From: Colletes latitarsis
Taxonomy: Eukaryota; Arthropoda; Insecta; Hymenoptera; Colletidae
NCBI RefSeq assembly: GCF_051014445.1
Contig: NC_135137.1
Location: 34,535,501-34,599,500 of the forward strand
Length of the DNA stretch: 64,000 bases
Direction: 5' to 3'
This document shows positions 13,001 through 23,549 of this stretch, one piece after another. The translations under genes and the position numbers were made by a program. Every line of letters begins with the position of its first letter. Position 1 is the stretch's first letter. The notes under the pieces were generated by a model. It was given only the letters and a program-made list of their open reading frames with translations. It was not told the DNA's origin and ran no database searches.

Positions 13001-16000
13001 TGTTTCCTAGAAAGTTTCATCTCGGATCGATATACGAAGGCGCGTAAATGTCAGTACTTATTGACGCGAACCCTTCTACAGCCCTCGTCGATGATTACCT
13101 CCACCTGTAGTTCATCTACCTGTCCTAACACCCACCACTTTGCGTCCTTTTACCTTTCCTGAGCCACGAACGATATGTCATGCCATTTCCTTAAAGGCAG
13201 TATATTGCAATTTATCGTAGCCAGTAATGTCGCTCCACGAACATAAAAAAGAAAACTTACCATAACTCTGATCTATTACACGAGAACATATTAAAAACTT
13301 GGCGAGAATGAATTTTTCTAAAATTTCAAAAAGCCTTACATATTCAAGTCTAACTCAAATAACGAGCACTGCTTCGTGCCGCGGCATAATAAATGAAGTA
13401 TAGCATAATTAGGGCGCATAAAGACTCGTAGAAAAAAAATAAATAGTTCTGAATGAAGGTGGTATGGACGAGGGGTTTAAAAGAAATTTTTGTTTACGAA
13501 CGATATTTCTTAAGAAAAAAATTCTATAAATTTATTAAAGATAATATATTTCGTATATTTTTCAAAGTAAAACTTTCAATAAATTATCACTATATTTCTA
13601 AGCATTATTTATAGAAATATGTACGAACATACATTCAAATGTAGGGTGGAATAAAAAGATTTTTCCGAGACGGTACTTTCATACTCGAGTGGTACTTTTG
13701 CTGCTGAAGTACATAGAGCTTTTAAACTGGTTGCCCTAGTTTCACCTGAATGTTTAATTTTATGAAATTCTATTACTTAGTTGTCGAAATTGCTCACTTC
13801 TTTCGGAATTGTTATTTTTTGTATATATTCGCAGAATATTTTCCTCTCCCGTAAATAAATTTATTTTATCGATTTTATATTACGAGATAATATGCTAAAT
13901 CTCTCGACAGAATCAACCATTAGCATCATGCCTCTCTAATCTAGAAATGAACCAGAATTGAAGAGATTCTCTTAACTTGATGGAGCACTAAATGCGAAAA
14001 TGGGATATTCTATATTTTTCGTACAATTATTAATTTTCGATAACGAGACGAGACGTTTGCAAAGCATAACTCCCATTATCTGTCACCACAAATTAATAGA
14101 GGTATATTTACAATATCTGATCTTTCATTCACCAAAGGTACGGACACAGTGCGATTTTGCTCATTAGAACTTCTCTTTCAATCATGACGGATCGAGTGGT
14201 AATGCGATTTTCTCTAAGAGGAATTCTATCAAAGGATATCAGTTAATCGTGTTTCTCATATGCATAAACGTAGATTACGTAAGTGGTCGAAGTGCAGTTC
14301 ATACCGGTTAACGAGCTGACCGCATGGGGCAACACAGTTGACTTACGTCGTGACTGCGCCAATGCACGGTCTGTGATCTTACGGTTGCGGCTAATCAGTA
14401 GGTAGAATTGGTACCAAAGGCTAAGCATCAAATACCTAAACGCTCCTAAGGCTGATGCTCAAACGATCCAAAAGTAGCTAAGCACGTTTGCTTCAAAACA
14501 GCACTCCAAGTTATTTAATAGTAATCTGCATGGAATACACGCAGGAATACACTGCATTAACCAATAAGCAAAATGAGCATCTACTTAGAACATTAAAGGA
14601 AAAGGAAGAAACATTGAAAAATATTTATTTCTATTACTAGTATATTAAATCGTAGTTCTTTTTCAACTGAATATTAAAGGTGAAAGATGTCTCTATACGA
14701 AATACATAATGTGCTCAATAATTACAATTGGTCGAAAGTGCAACCTCAGGTTTCGTATGGATGAATCTTTAAGTTCGTCAGCTTTTACAGTAGATTTGCT
14801 CGAGTCGCGACGAGCATCAAACAGAAAACGCAAGTCAGTTGGCCAATCCATTAAAACCATTTCATCGGGGATGCGCTGCGTAACGTCTGTAACTCGGCTG
14901 ACTTGCGTTAGACAGGTGATATTACAGGTGGCATATGTCGAACACGTTCGTTTCTTTTTTTCGCCATTCGACTAAAAATGTTTCTCGTTCCTCTTTCAGC
15001 CCTGAGCGTCGCGGGGGCGGATTTCCTCTTCTGCCTTTGTAACGTTCCCGTCATTAATACCGTGTTTACACGAATCCCGGCAATCGAAGGAACGTGTCGC
15101 GTCGTTTGACGAACGCGGAGCTTAAAACGCGAGAACCGTAACTACGACTTTCTGTTTAAAATTGCCCGATAATGGTGGCTGCGGTTTCGGTTTGACGGCC
15201 AGTTCTTTTGTAGGAGCGACTGGATGTACGCTCGTGTAAACACGCTTTCATTCGTCGGTTCGTTCTCGCCCGAACCTGTCATCGAATTGTCTGCCAAACG
15301 ATGTTTCGCCTGCACGTTTGCTCGTCACTTTCGCAACTTTACAAGCAATAACCAAAAGTTCGCTGGACAGGTTTACGACCACGCACGGTGGTCCTTACGC
15401 TTTCGCATTACGCGCAACCGATGGGTCTGCGGTCGAGTGCTTCCGATGCATGGGAACCTCAACACGCTTACACTTTCTTATCAGAGACGATTACTTCGAA
15501 ATGAAAAATGAGATTGAACGCAAAGAGCCAATTTGTACTTTGCTATCGTGTGGCAGGCCACAGTGTACAATTGTTTTCCAATAATCTTGCAACGTTTAAC
15601 CCCGCTGCGTTGTTCGAACGTTTGTTAGATTGGAGGAATCGAAAAATCCAGTGACCCGTATCTAATGCGTTTGCATCGAAAAGTTTCAGAGAGTCGGTCG
15701 ATATTAATGTAAAAAATATCAGGTGAACCGAGAACTCTAGAGTCGTTGACTTATATATAGATACCTAAACGTACTAGGTGTTGAAGCGAAAGTTTTACAA
15801 TTCCTTATTGACTAGACTATTTTTGCGCGTCGTGGAAATAGTAGACGGCGTTACTATTTCTGTCTAACAATGCACATGTTGATTCACTTGTGCGTTCTCA
15901 GTGTTCGCATATAGCACCTTGTAGGATTGTAGTAAATGAGAACCGAACTGTGCGTTATCGATCTCTTTGTCTCTATACTTGGAAAACTCCCGGTAGTTCG

Positions 16001-17374
16001 ATATACTTCTGCGTAATCAACTTTCTTCTGTGTTTATTAATACCACACACTCGATATCAGATCGTTTCGCATACGTAAATTTAATTCAAGGAATAATATT
16101 ATCTACAGGATAGCCATCTTCTGGTACCCTAAATCGTTTCGTTCGATTCGGGACATTGATTTTATCAAAGTTCATACACCAAAGTATTCGAAGACTTACG
16201 AAACGTCCTGATAAAATCATTTCGTGACGAATTCGACGATCTGTCTATTTCGTGTCGTATAAGGCGATACTGTATCTGAATCAGAAATACAAATAACGAC
16301 CCTAGAGGATGTAATGGATTGCTCGCAAACGACCACGCAAACAGCGATACACGCGCGACTGGTATCTGCCGATGCGATGGGTTTCACTTCGAGCAACGTT
16401 GATATGAAATTCCACTGCTACAGTGTTTAAGCTAATTAACAAGTTTGTACCTATTTACGAAGTGGATGTCCACTAATGTCCCAGCGGCTGACGTCGTTAA
16501 AGAGCAATCCATGACGAAGAAAACTGCATTTCCCTGCGGATCGGGGGCGCGTTTTGAGAAGGTTGGAACTGCGGACAAACTAGTCACTCCGGGCAGCGAC
16601 GTTAGCGGAATGGAGATAGAATAAATAGGTTAACGAAATGGTCGTTCGCAAGCTTGAGATACCACCACCAATTTCAGTGGCCCTCAACTCGATTCGAAGT
16701 TTCACCCCGTCGCGTCGGTCGGATCCCCATGGTAGAATGCCCCGAGAAGCGACAACAATTTTCCAGTCGGTTGTTCCTCCTCCGTGCCGCCACGCATGCA
16801 TGCACAAAATGTACTTTGTACGTAAGCCTTAGAAACGGAAGATCCCTCTACCTCTTAGAAACATCTACGCCGGGATTCTGCTTCGAGCGCAGTAGAATCG
16901 AAAAGGAACGAAGGGAAGCGTTATCGGAGCTAACAGGATTTCGTTGATTAGCGTACATGAAAAGGGCATCGATGACTTTAGCAATCTGTTCTTCGACGAA
17001 GGTCTTAAAATTCCTTTAATTACGTTATTATCAACATAAATCGCGAATGGATGGGAATTGGAAATAACAGAGATATTTTGGAGAACTGGAGGATTGGAAT
17101 ATTTGAAAAAGTTTATTTCTCTATTGGTGACGTGGTTTTGTAATTTTCACACTTTTCACCGAATAACGTTAAGAAACATCGTTGTTTTTCTTAACACAAG
17201 TTACAAATTAAAGGTTATCGAAATGAATTAACTAGAGCATGATTCATGTTACGAAAGGGAATGATACATTTTTAAGTTTACTTCTGGAAAATTAAAGTGA
17301 GTGGATGAAATTTAAAAGCTAGACACTTTCGTGGTAATAACAATCGATTCGATCGACATAAGAATTTCCAAAAC
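10061..17374. other. Intergenic stretch, no supported gene
   Basis: This is largely AT-rich DNA with many A/T runs (10.2-14.1 kb), then a more CpG-rich part (14.9-16.9 kb). I saw no recognisable protein domain, RNA gene or complete transposon. The only segment with some exon-like character is 14753-14918 on the plus strand, bounded by CTCAG and CAG|GTGATA, encoding a peptide with SSSAFTVDLLESRR and a basic ASNRKRK stretch; it has no identified partner exon. Confidence 0.5.
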
Positions 17375-17380
17375 TTTATT
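17375..17380 (-). terminator. Poly(A) signal AATAAA of the solo MBF2-type gene
   Basis: AATAAA on the minus strand lies 128 bases past the stop at 17508. The surrounding sequence aligns with the same position after each gene of the downstream triplet, supporting a shared 3' end. Confidence 0.7.
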
Positions 17381-17507
17381 GTTCTTTTAACATTGCGTAA
17401 AGTGAAGTTACGAGTTAAAAGTTATGCAAATAAATTATCGCAAAACTTGGTTCTCTTAGACGACAAATCGTTAATAAGCGGATTTGACAAATTCCAAATT
17501 GGGTGGT

Positions 17508-17900
17508 TTAAGGTCGCGCGTACAATTCGACGACGAAGTTGATTCCATGGCTCCTTTGACTCTTGAATCTAAGAGTGACGAAGGAGTATCCTGGACCACC
17601 AGCGGTTAGGCTAGCGTACGCACCGTTGCCATTGGTCTTCTGATCGAGAGCTTGAACCGTGGTGATGCGATCGTACATCGAAGTGTTGAAGGTCTTCTCC
17701 TCGACGACAATCCTCATCCAAGCCGAATTTTTGATTACGTTTTGTCTCAGAACGAGCCTGTCGCCAGACATTCGGTATCCGACGATCAGATTATGGGACT
17801 TGTTTCCGTTATTGTTGGAACCCCATAAAGAGTTTACTTCCGTGGCGGACACGGCAATAACCAATATCGTCAAATACAGCATAGTCTTCTGAGTTGTCAT
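17508..17900 (-). CDS. MBF2-family secreted protein (probable salivary secreted peptide), solo copy
   Basis: A 130-residue protein in one uninterrupted exon. Residues 1-24 (MTTQKTMLYLTILVIAVSAT...) form a signal peptide. The mature part carries the family core: S-H-N-L-I-V-G-Y-R near residue 34, G-D-R-L-V-L, an A-L-D segment near 90, G-G-P-G-Y near 105, and a C-terminal S-Q-R-x-x-G-I-N-F-V-V-E-L-Y-A-R. Insect MBF2 proteins are named after a Bombyx coactivator of FTZ-F1, but most members are predicted secreted and Hymenoptera homologues are often labelled salivary secreted peptides. The start used is the first ATG after the initiator; the frame remains open upstream only through a GTG codon. 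It is about 60-65% identical by eye to the three tandem copies. Secretion is inferred; the true function is not known. Confidence 0.88.
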   Translation of the reverse strand: MTTQKTMLYLTILVIAVSATEVNSLWGSNNNGNKSHNLIVGYRMSGDRLVLRQNVIKNSAWMRIVVEEKTFNTSMYDRITTVQALDQKTNGNGAYASLTAGGPGYSFVTLRFKSQRSHGINFVVELYARP

Positions 17901-17971
17901 GGTGAATTTTTCTTCTACCGACACGCACGAATTTTATAATCACTTTTTTTTATCACAACAGCGCTGCCGAC

Positions 17972-18044
17972 TGAGTATTCGCGCAAAGTTTGCTGCTTCG
18001 TCTCTTAAATAGCACCACCGATCGCCTTATCAGTTCACTTATCT
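17972..18044 (-). promoter_or_regulatory. Core promoter with GATA-type motifs, solo MBF2 gene
   Basis: On the minus strand a TATTTAAGAG box starts at 18011 and a TCAGT arthropod initiator has its A at 17972, 39 bases downstream. The same two elements at the same spacing precede all four MBF2-type genes here. Just upstream are two WGATAR-type motifs, TGATAAG (18032-18026) and AGATAAG (18044-18038), typical of GATA-factor targets in insect gut and fat body. The TATA-initiator spacing is longer than the canonical ~31, so the effective TATA edge may be the internal TTTAA. Confidence 0.65.
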
Positions 18045-18529
18045 CGATATGATTATAAGAATCTACATTACTTCAACTAATAAGGTTCCTTCTAAGAAAA
18101 TGTGCTTCTAAATGTTTCCACTTTTTTTTGAGTTTGTTATCGATTGACCCTCATTAGCGACAAATAAATTGATTTTGCAACAGAGATAAATATCTACGTT
18201 CTCATCCATAGATTATAAATTTAACATTTAAACCATGCAGAAATTGAAATTTATATTCCCCGAATAATATATAATTGAGAAACATTTCCTCCAGTTATCT
18301 TAATGATTCTGCTATATTTTATATTCTAGTTTCATACCTGTGAGTTGGAATCTTTTTTTAGATCCTGTCTCAGTTCCAGAAACATAATCAAACATACAAA
18401 TGTTCGCGGTATCATTCGCAAACAAGCCTTTTAACAGCATGAATAAACATGCCTTTTATCGTAAAATATTCCACCAATCGTTCACCGATGCAAATTTTAT
18501 CGCGCCATTATTCGCGAACGTAAGAACAC

Positions 18530-19570
18530 GTATTATGTACAAATTTCTGGGAACGTTAAATTCGGTTCCCCTCTGTTCCTAGAAATTTAATAAATATCGT
18601 AATTCATCGAATCGATCTGTTTACCGATATCTTTACAGATACAGGCGGTAAGCATTATTATCAAGGATAGACTGCCGCGTGTAAGGTGTTTGGCCTCAAT
18701 TTCGTAATAGATGGCGATCTCTATAATTCATGAACAACCTAACTCTATCTAATGCTGCATCCCGCTGTGTGTGCCTTGTTCATCGTATGCAAACGCGTGC
18801 ACACACCTTTGGTTTCTATGCACCTTCGATAGGTTGCGTTCGCAAACTCCCGATACGAAACCTCTGAAAGCACTCACGTAAACGTATTACGAAATAGTTA
18901 AACTTACATGGATCTAAATTGCTGTAAAAGTAAGTTACCTAGTTAATTCCCCGATAGCCGTGTGGACTTTTGTGTTACGGATGGTCGTGACGATCTTTAA
19001 AAGATTTAAATGTATGTATGCAGTAGACTTTATAGCTGTACAAGCAATCAAATACTGTGCTTTGCTATTTATTTGAAGAATTAAATTTGTTTATTTTATA
19101 TATGAGACTTAAAAAATCGGGAATATCGTAGACTTAGAAAAAGCAAAACCGAGAAAATCGTTTTTGGAGCGGCGAGGATTAATTATGATAACGGGAAATG
19201 ACTGTACGCTTAGAGGAATATTTTGCGATGACAGGTTTGTTTATTCGTGATCTTAAAAGGCATCCGTGCAAACTGATCGCATAATATGTACAGAGTATTA
19301 GTTGGTACAAACGAATTTCTTTTGACGTTCTTTGTACTCGGCTCTTCCGATCTTGATCGTTCTTCTGTGCGTGTTCTCGATCTTTCGGTAGAACAGGTTA
19401 CGAAGTTCCGTGTTTACCGCCCTACATCACAAGTTCTCTTAATTATGTGAGCTAATGCTTCGTCAAGGTCGTCGGTGGTTGCTTGCTACTATACTTGTTA
19501 ACCGAGTGACTTCGTTACCTCGGGTATAGACTTAGTTCCCGCACCATAAGCAGATTCACTCGAATCATTT
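18530..19570. repeat. Duplicated upstream block, copy A
   Basis: About 1 kb that aligns, with scattered differences and small indels, with 23550-24370. Landmarks shared in order are AATAAATATCGTAATTC near 18588, a CCTTCGATAGGTTGCGTTCG run near 18823, CCACGTAAACGTATTA-type sequence near 18875, and TTAGTTCCCGCA near 19532. No coding capacity seen. It lies upstream of the solo MBF2-type gene, as copy B lies upstream of the tandem triplet, so gene and upstream DNA were duplicated together. Confidence 0.8.
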
Positions 19571-20469
19571 AGAATCTCAAAAATCGGGAAACAATATTTA
19601 AAAGAGAATAATTACCTTAAAATTGGAAAGTTATCCGAATTATTATTAGTCCCGATGCTATTGACATTATAGATACGAGGCACGTATTTTCATCGTGGGA
19701 GCCCAAGCGCAAAATACTACGAAAGGCTAGGCAAGCTAAACGACAGGAAAACTTGGCCAGGAGTAAACTTTTCGCTGCTAAAAAGTATTATAGTACCGGA
19801 ATAGCTGATTCAAAGTACAATACAAGTTTTCAGCTTTATCATCGAAATAACAGTTTCAAAAACTTTCATCGCGTTTCGCTTGAAATAATACATTTCAGAA
19901 CGTTGTAGACGATAACTTATGCGCATTTCGTTGAAACTTAATAAAATTTAGCAGAAATATTTCACATTCGTGATATCTTAATTATTAGCATTCTCTGACA
20001 CAACTTTATCAATTTTAAATTGACAAATACAAACATTTCAGTAATGGTTATTGTTTTGTGATTTTCATACATAAAAAATTGTACAAACTACTGTAAAAAG
20101 AAATCAATAATCAATAAACAATAGAAAGATGAAAACAATAGCGTACCATGCATAAATGTTACAGAATATTTATTGAGTGTTTTTCTACCTGAAATGAATT
20201 ATTTTTGTCGTAGAACGAATGAATTCAGTCTCACTCTACATCGAAACCCATTGTTATGAATGATATAAGAGAAAGTGTATTCGAAGAAAAATATTTATAT
20301 ACGATCAGTATTTTCCAAACAATTTCTGTGTTGCTGCAGAAAAGTGGACTCAGCGCATGGGATATAAGATATGATCAAATCGAAAATACTTAAATAAATA
20401 ATCAGACAAGGACAATACATATAAATATAATTTTATTTTATGTTCTTGTTCTCCATTTTAAGGATGCTA
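19571..20469. other. AT-rich spacer between duplicated block A and the MBF2 triplet
   Basis: AT-rich, with no open frame of interest and no counterpart recognised after copy B. It may be unique DNA separating the two duplication products or an insertion between them. Nothing else seen. Confidence 0.5.
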
Positions 20470-20512
20470 TAGTAGTAACAACAAACTTGGTTGATACACG
20501 AGTTTTCAAAAT

Positions 20513-20518
20513 TTTATT
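20513..20518 (-). terminator. Poly(A) signal AATAAA, tandem MBF2 copy 1
   Basis: AATAAA on the minus strand about 170 bases after the stop, at the equivalent place in every unit of the array. Confidence 0.65.
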
Positions 20519-20685
20519 GTGTCTTCAACATAGCATAACAATAAAAATTAAAAGTTATGGGAACAAATTATCCAAAGCATGGTTCATGATACAGAAAGGA
20601 ATGACAAATCTTTAACAAGACTTTCGACAGAGAAAGAACAGATTGACCTGAGTGAATCGGATGATATTAATCCATCGAAATTAGT

Positions 20686-21087
20686 TTAAGCTCGTGCGTA
20701 CAGTTCAACAACGAAGTTGATTCCCTGTCCCCGTTGACTCTTGAATGCGAGCGTGACATTACTGTATCCTGGACCACCGGATTGAAGGGTGGCGTATGCA
20801 CCGTAGCCGTTGGTTTTCTGGTCCAGAGCATTAACCAAGGTAAGGCGGGAGAATCGCGTAGTGTTGAAGGTCTTCTGTTCGGTAACGATCTGCATCCAGG
20901 ACGAACTCTTGACTACGTTTTGACTCAGAACAAGTCTATCTCCAGGCATTCGGTATCCAATGATCAAGTTGTGAGATTTGTTTGTTGCATTAGTGGCGTA
21001 ACCCGGTTGACCAAACGAGTCTACTTGAGTAGCGAAAATCGCAACGGCAATTATTGCCAAGCAAACCAGAACTTTCTGAGCCGACAT
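20686..21087 (-). CDS. MBF2-family secreted protein, tandem copy 1
   Basis: A 133-residue single-exon protein. Signal peptide MSAQKVLVCLAIIAVAIFAT, then a mature chain with N-A-T-N-K-S-H-N-L-I-I-G-Y-R (two potential N-glycosylation sites), M-P-G-D-R-L-V-L, N-A-L-D-Q-K, S-G-G-P-G-Y, and C-terminal G-I-N-F-V-V-E-L-Y-A-R-A. The ATG at 21087 is used because it gives the signal peptide and lies 66 bases after the TCAGT initiator. The frame is also open upstream to 21189, but that part lies in the 5' UTR and promoter. It differs from copy 2 at about nine residues. Role as for the family: probably secreted, salivary or gut, mechanism unknown. Confidence 0.88.
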   Translation of the reverse strand: MSAQKVLVCLAIIAVAIFATQVDSFGQPGYATNATNKSHNLIIGYRMPGDRLVLSQNVVKSSSWMQIVTEQKTFNTTRFSRLTLVNALDQKTNGYGAYATLQSGGPGYSNVTLAFKSQRGQGINFVVELYARA

Positions 21088-21152
21088 GATGGGTTTCTTC
21101 TGGATGCACAACAACTTTGATATCACGCTTATATCACGACAGTTCAACAGAC

Positions 21153-21214
21153 TGAGCAATAATGCGAAACCTACTGCTCCGTTATTCAAATACTAACCAG
21201 TGATCGGCTTATCA
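21153..21214 (-). promoter_or_regulatory. Core promoter and GATA motif, tandem MBF2 copy 1
   Basis: TATTTGAATA starts at 21192 and the TCAGT initiator has its A at 21153, the same 39-base spacing as in the other copies. A TGATAAG motif lies at 21214-21208. Between box and initiator the sequence GGAGCAGTAGGTTTCGCATT is conserved among copies, so selection or recent origin acts on the whole core. Confidence 0.65.
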
Positions 21215-21475
21215 GACCACTTACCGCAATACCATTTTCTCATTTTATTTACCGATACTGGAAGCATGTATTTTAGAAACAAGTACTTGTGAATTCACGA
21301 TTTATCTATCGATTGGTTCGTCAACGATAAACATGTTATTTAGATAAATAATTGTATGTCGTTCGAATAGAAGCCTTTTTCACAGAAAATATTTCCCGTT
21401 CGAATATACACTTTTAGAAGATAACGATATTATAGTAATAACAATAAACTTGGTTGGCACACGAATTTCCAAAAT

Positions 21476-21481
21476 TTTATT
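21476..21481 (-). terminator. Poly(A) signal AATAAA, tandem MBF2 copy 2
   Basis: AATAAA on the minus strand about 170 bases after the copy 2 stop codon, at the equivalent position to copies 1 and 3. Confidence 0.65.
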
Positions 21482-21648
21482 GTTTCTTCAACATAGCATA
21501 ACAATACAAATTAAAAGTTATGGGAACAAATTATCCAAAGCATGGTTCATGATACAGAAAGGAATGACAAATCTTTAACAAGACTTTCGACAGAGAAAGA
21601 ACAGATTGACCTGAGTGAATCGGATGATATTAATCCATCGAAATTAGT

Positions 21649-22050
21649 TTAAGCTCGTGCGTACAGTTCAACAACGAAGTTGATTCCGTGTCCCCGTTGA
21701 CTCTTGAATGCGAGCGTGACACTACTGTATCCTGGACCACCGGATTGAAGGGTGGCGTATGCACCCTTGCCGTTGGTTTTCTGGTCCAGAGCATTAACCA
21801 AGGTAATGCGGGAGAATCGCGTAGTGTTGAAGGTCTTCTGTACGGTAACGATCTGCATCCAGGACGAACTCTTGACTACGTTTTGTCTCAGAACAAGCTT
21901 ATCTCCAGGCATTCGGTATCCAACGGCCAAGTTGTGAGATTTGTTTGTTGCATTAGTGGCGTAACCCGGTTGACCAAACGAGTCTACTTGAGTAGCGAAA
22001 ATCGCAACGGCAATTATTGCCAAGCAAACCAGAACTTTCTGAGCCGACAT
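21649..22050 (-). CDS. MBF2-family secreted protein, tandem copy 2
   Basis: A 133-residue single-exon protein, almost identical to copy 1. The signal peptide is the same. Differences are concentrated in the mature chain: II to AV in the S-H-N-L-x-x-G-Y-R motif, D-R to D-K, S-Q-N to R-Q-N, T-E-Q to T-V-Q, G-Y to G-K, S-N-V to S-S-V and G-Q-G to G-H-G. The 5' UTR next to the start matches copy 3 rather than copy 1, while the coding and 3' flanks match copy 1, suggesting exchange among units. Start chosen as for copy 1. Confidence 0.88.
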   Translation of the reverse strand: MSAQKVLVCLAIIAVAIFATQVDSFGQPGYATNATNKSHNLAVGYRMPGDKLVLRQNVVKSSSWMQIVTVQKTFNTTRFSRITLVNALDQKTNGKGAYATLQSGGPGYSSVTLAFKSQRGHGINFVVELYARA

Positions 22051-22115
22051 GATGGACTTTTCGTGAACGCACAACAACTTTGATATCACGCTTATATCAC
22101 GACAGTTCAACAGAC

Positions 22116-22189
22116 TGAGCAATAATGCGAAACCTACTGCTCCGTCGTTCAAATACTAACCAGTGATCGGCTTATCAGACCACTTATCG
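22116..22189 (-). promoter_or_regulatory. Core promoter and GATA motifs, tandem MBF2 copy 2
   Basis: TATTTGAACG starts at 22155 and TCAGT has its A at 22116. Upstream are TGATAAG (22177-22171) and CGATAAG (22189-22183). Layout is identical to copy 1. Confidence 0.65.
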
Positions 22190-22438
22190 CGATACCATTT
22201 TCTCATTTTATTTACCGATACTGGAAGCATGTATTCTAGAAACAAGTACTTGTGAATTTACGATTTATCTATCGATTGGATCGTCAACGATAAACAAGTT
22301 ATTTAGATAAATAATTGTATGTCGTTCGAACAGAAGCCTTTTTCACAGAAAATATTTCCCGTTCGAATATACACTTTTAGAAGATAACGATATTATAGTA
22401 ATAACAATAAACTTGGTTGGTACACGAATTTCCAAAAT

Positions 22439-22444
22439 TTTATT
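22439..22444 (-). terminator. Poly(A) signal AATAAA, tandem MBF2 copy 3
   Basis: AATAAA on the minus strand at the equivalent position in the third unit, about 180 bases after the stop. Confidence 0.65.
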
Positions 22445-22620
22445 GTTTCTTCAACATAGCATAACAATACAAATTAAAAGTTATGGGAACAAATTATCCA
22501 AAGCATGGTTCATGATACAGAAAGGAATGACAGCTCTTTAACAAGTAAGATACTTTCGACTGAAAGAAAAGAACTCATTGGGCTGAACGAAACGGTTCAT
22601 ATTAATCCAGCAAAATTAGT

Positions 22621-23022
22621 TTAACTACGAGCGTACACTTCAAGAACAAAGTTGATTCCCTGTCCCCGTTGACTCTTGAATGTGAGAGTAGCATTATTGT
22701 ATCCTGGACCACCGGATACAAGGGTGGCGTATGCACCCTTGCCATCGGTTTTCATGTCCCTAGCATTAATCATGGAAATGCGGTAGAATCTCGGAGTGTT
22801 GATGGTCCTCCGATCGGTAACAATCTGCATCCAGGACGAGCTCCTGACTACGCTTTGTCTCAGAACAAGCCTATCTCCAGGCATTCGGTATCCAATGATC
22901 AAGTTGTGAGATTTGTTTGTTGCATTATTGGCGTAACCCGGTTGACCAAACGAGTCTACTTGCGTAGCGAAAATCGCAACGGCAATTATTGCCAAGCAAA
23001 CCAGAACTTTCTGAGCCGACAT
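22621..23022 (-). CDS. MBF2-family secreted protein, tandem copy 3 (diverged)
   Basis: A 133-residue single-exon protein. The signal peptide and first ~45 mature residues are as in copies 1 and 2 (Y-A-N-N-A-T-N-K-S-H-N-L). The middle has changed sharply: V-T-D-R-R-T-I-N-T-P, R-F-Y-R-I-S-M-I-N-A-R-D-M-K-T-D, and Y-N-N-A-T-L-T, which adds an N-glycosylation sequon. It ends V-L-E-V-Y-A-R-S. The G-D-R-L-V-L, G-G-P-G-Y and G-I-N-F motifs are intact and the frame is open, so it is a functional-looking gene that has diverged in one region. The upstream TTG in frame is not a likely start. Confidence 0.87.
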   Translation of the reverse strand: MSAQKVLVCLAIIAVAIFATQVDSFGQPGYANNATNKSHNLIIGYRMPGDRLVLRQSVVRSSSWMQIVTDRRTINTPRFYRISMINARDMKTDGKGAYATLVSGGPGYNNATLTFKSQRGQGINFVLEVYARS

Positions 23023-23084
23023 GATGGACTTTTCGTGAACGCACAACTATAAAATCACGTTTATACCACGACAGTGGAGCAGAC

Positions 23085-23124
23085 TGAGTAATAATGCGAA
23101 AACTGCTACTTCGTCGTTTAAATA
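23085..23124 (-). promoter_or_regulatory. Core promoter, tandem MBF2 copy 3
   Basis: TATTTAAACG starts at 23124 and TCAGT has its A at 23085, again 39 bases apart. The upstream GATA motif of the other copies has become CCGATAAAC here, which departs from WGATAR, so this copy may be regulated differently. Confidence 0.6.
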
Positions 23125-23549
23125 CTAACCAGCAATCGGTTTATCGGACCACTTACCGTGATTTTCTCTTGATTTTCTCATTCTATTTCCCAATACTGGA
23201 AGTATTTATTCTAGAAACGAGTACTTGTAGATTTACGATATATCTATCGATTATTGTTAACGATAAACAAGTTATTTCAACAAAGAATTGCATATCGTGC
23301 AAACAGAAGCTTTTTTAAGTAAGAATATAGATAGAATAAATTAATGCTTAAATGAAACTGCAAATTTGAGCATTCCTCGACTTATCATTGCGTTTCTGCT
23401 GCACGTTATATTCCTGTGTCTTACATGTTTGTCGAAACATTGTCTCTGACTCATCTTCAGAGATGTAGTCAAGCGTATGTACATTTCAGATACCGTTCGT
23501 AAACAGTTTTATCAGGCCAGTATTCGTTTATGCGAGGACAGGTGTAACG

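Larger units (their letters stand above)
20470..23310 (-). repeat. Direct tandem array of three ~0.96-kb gene units
   Basis: Three head-to-tail units, each holding 3' flank with poly(A) signal, a 402-bp coding region, a promoter and upstream spacer. Successive stop codons lie at 20686, 21649 and 22621, giving periods of 963 and 972. Units 1 and 2 are nearly identical, including spacer sequence such as ATTTATCTATCGATTGG; unit 3 is more diverged in its coding part and 3' UTR. Confidence 0.9.

Noticed and set aside
20734..23052. Plus-strand open frames of ~125-131 codons opposite each tandem MBF2 copy
   Set aside because: They are antisense shadows of recent duplicates; their similarity to each other reflects the duplication, not coding selection.
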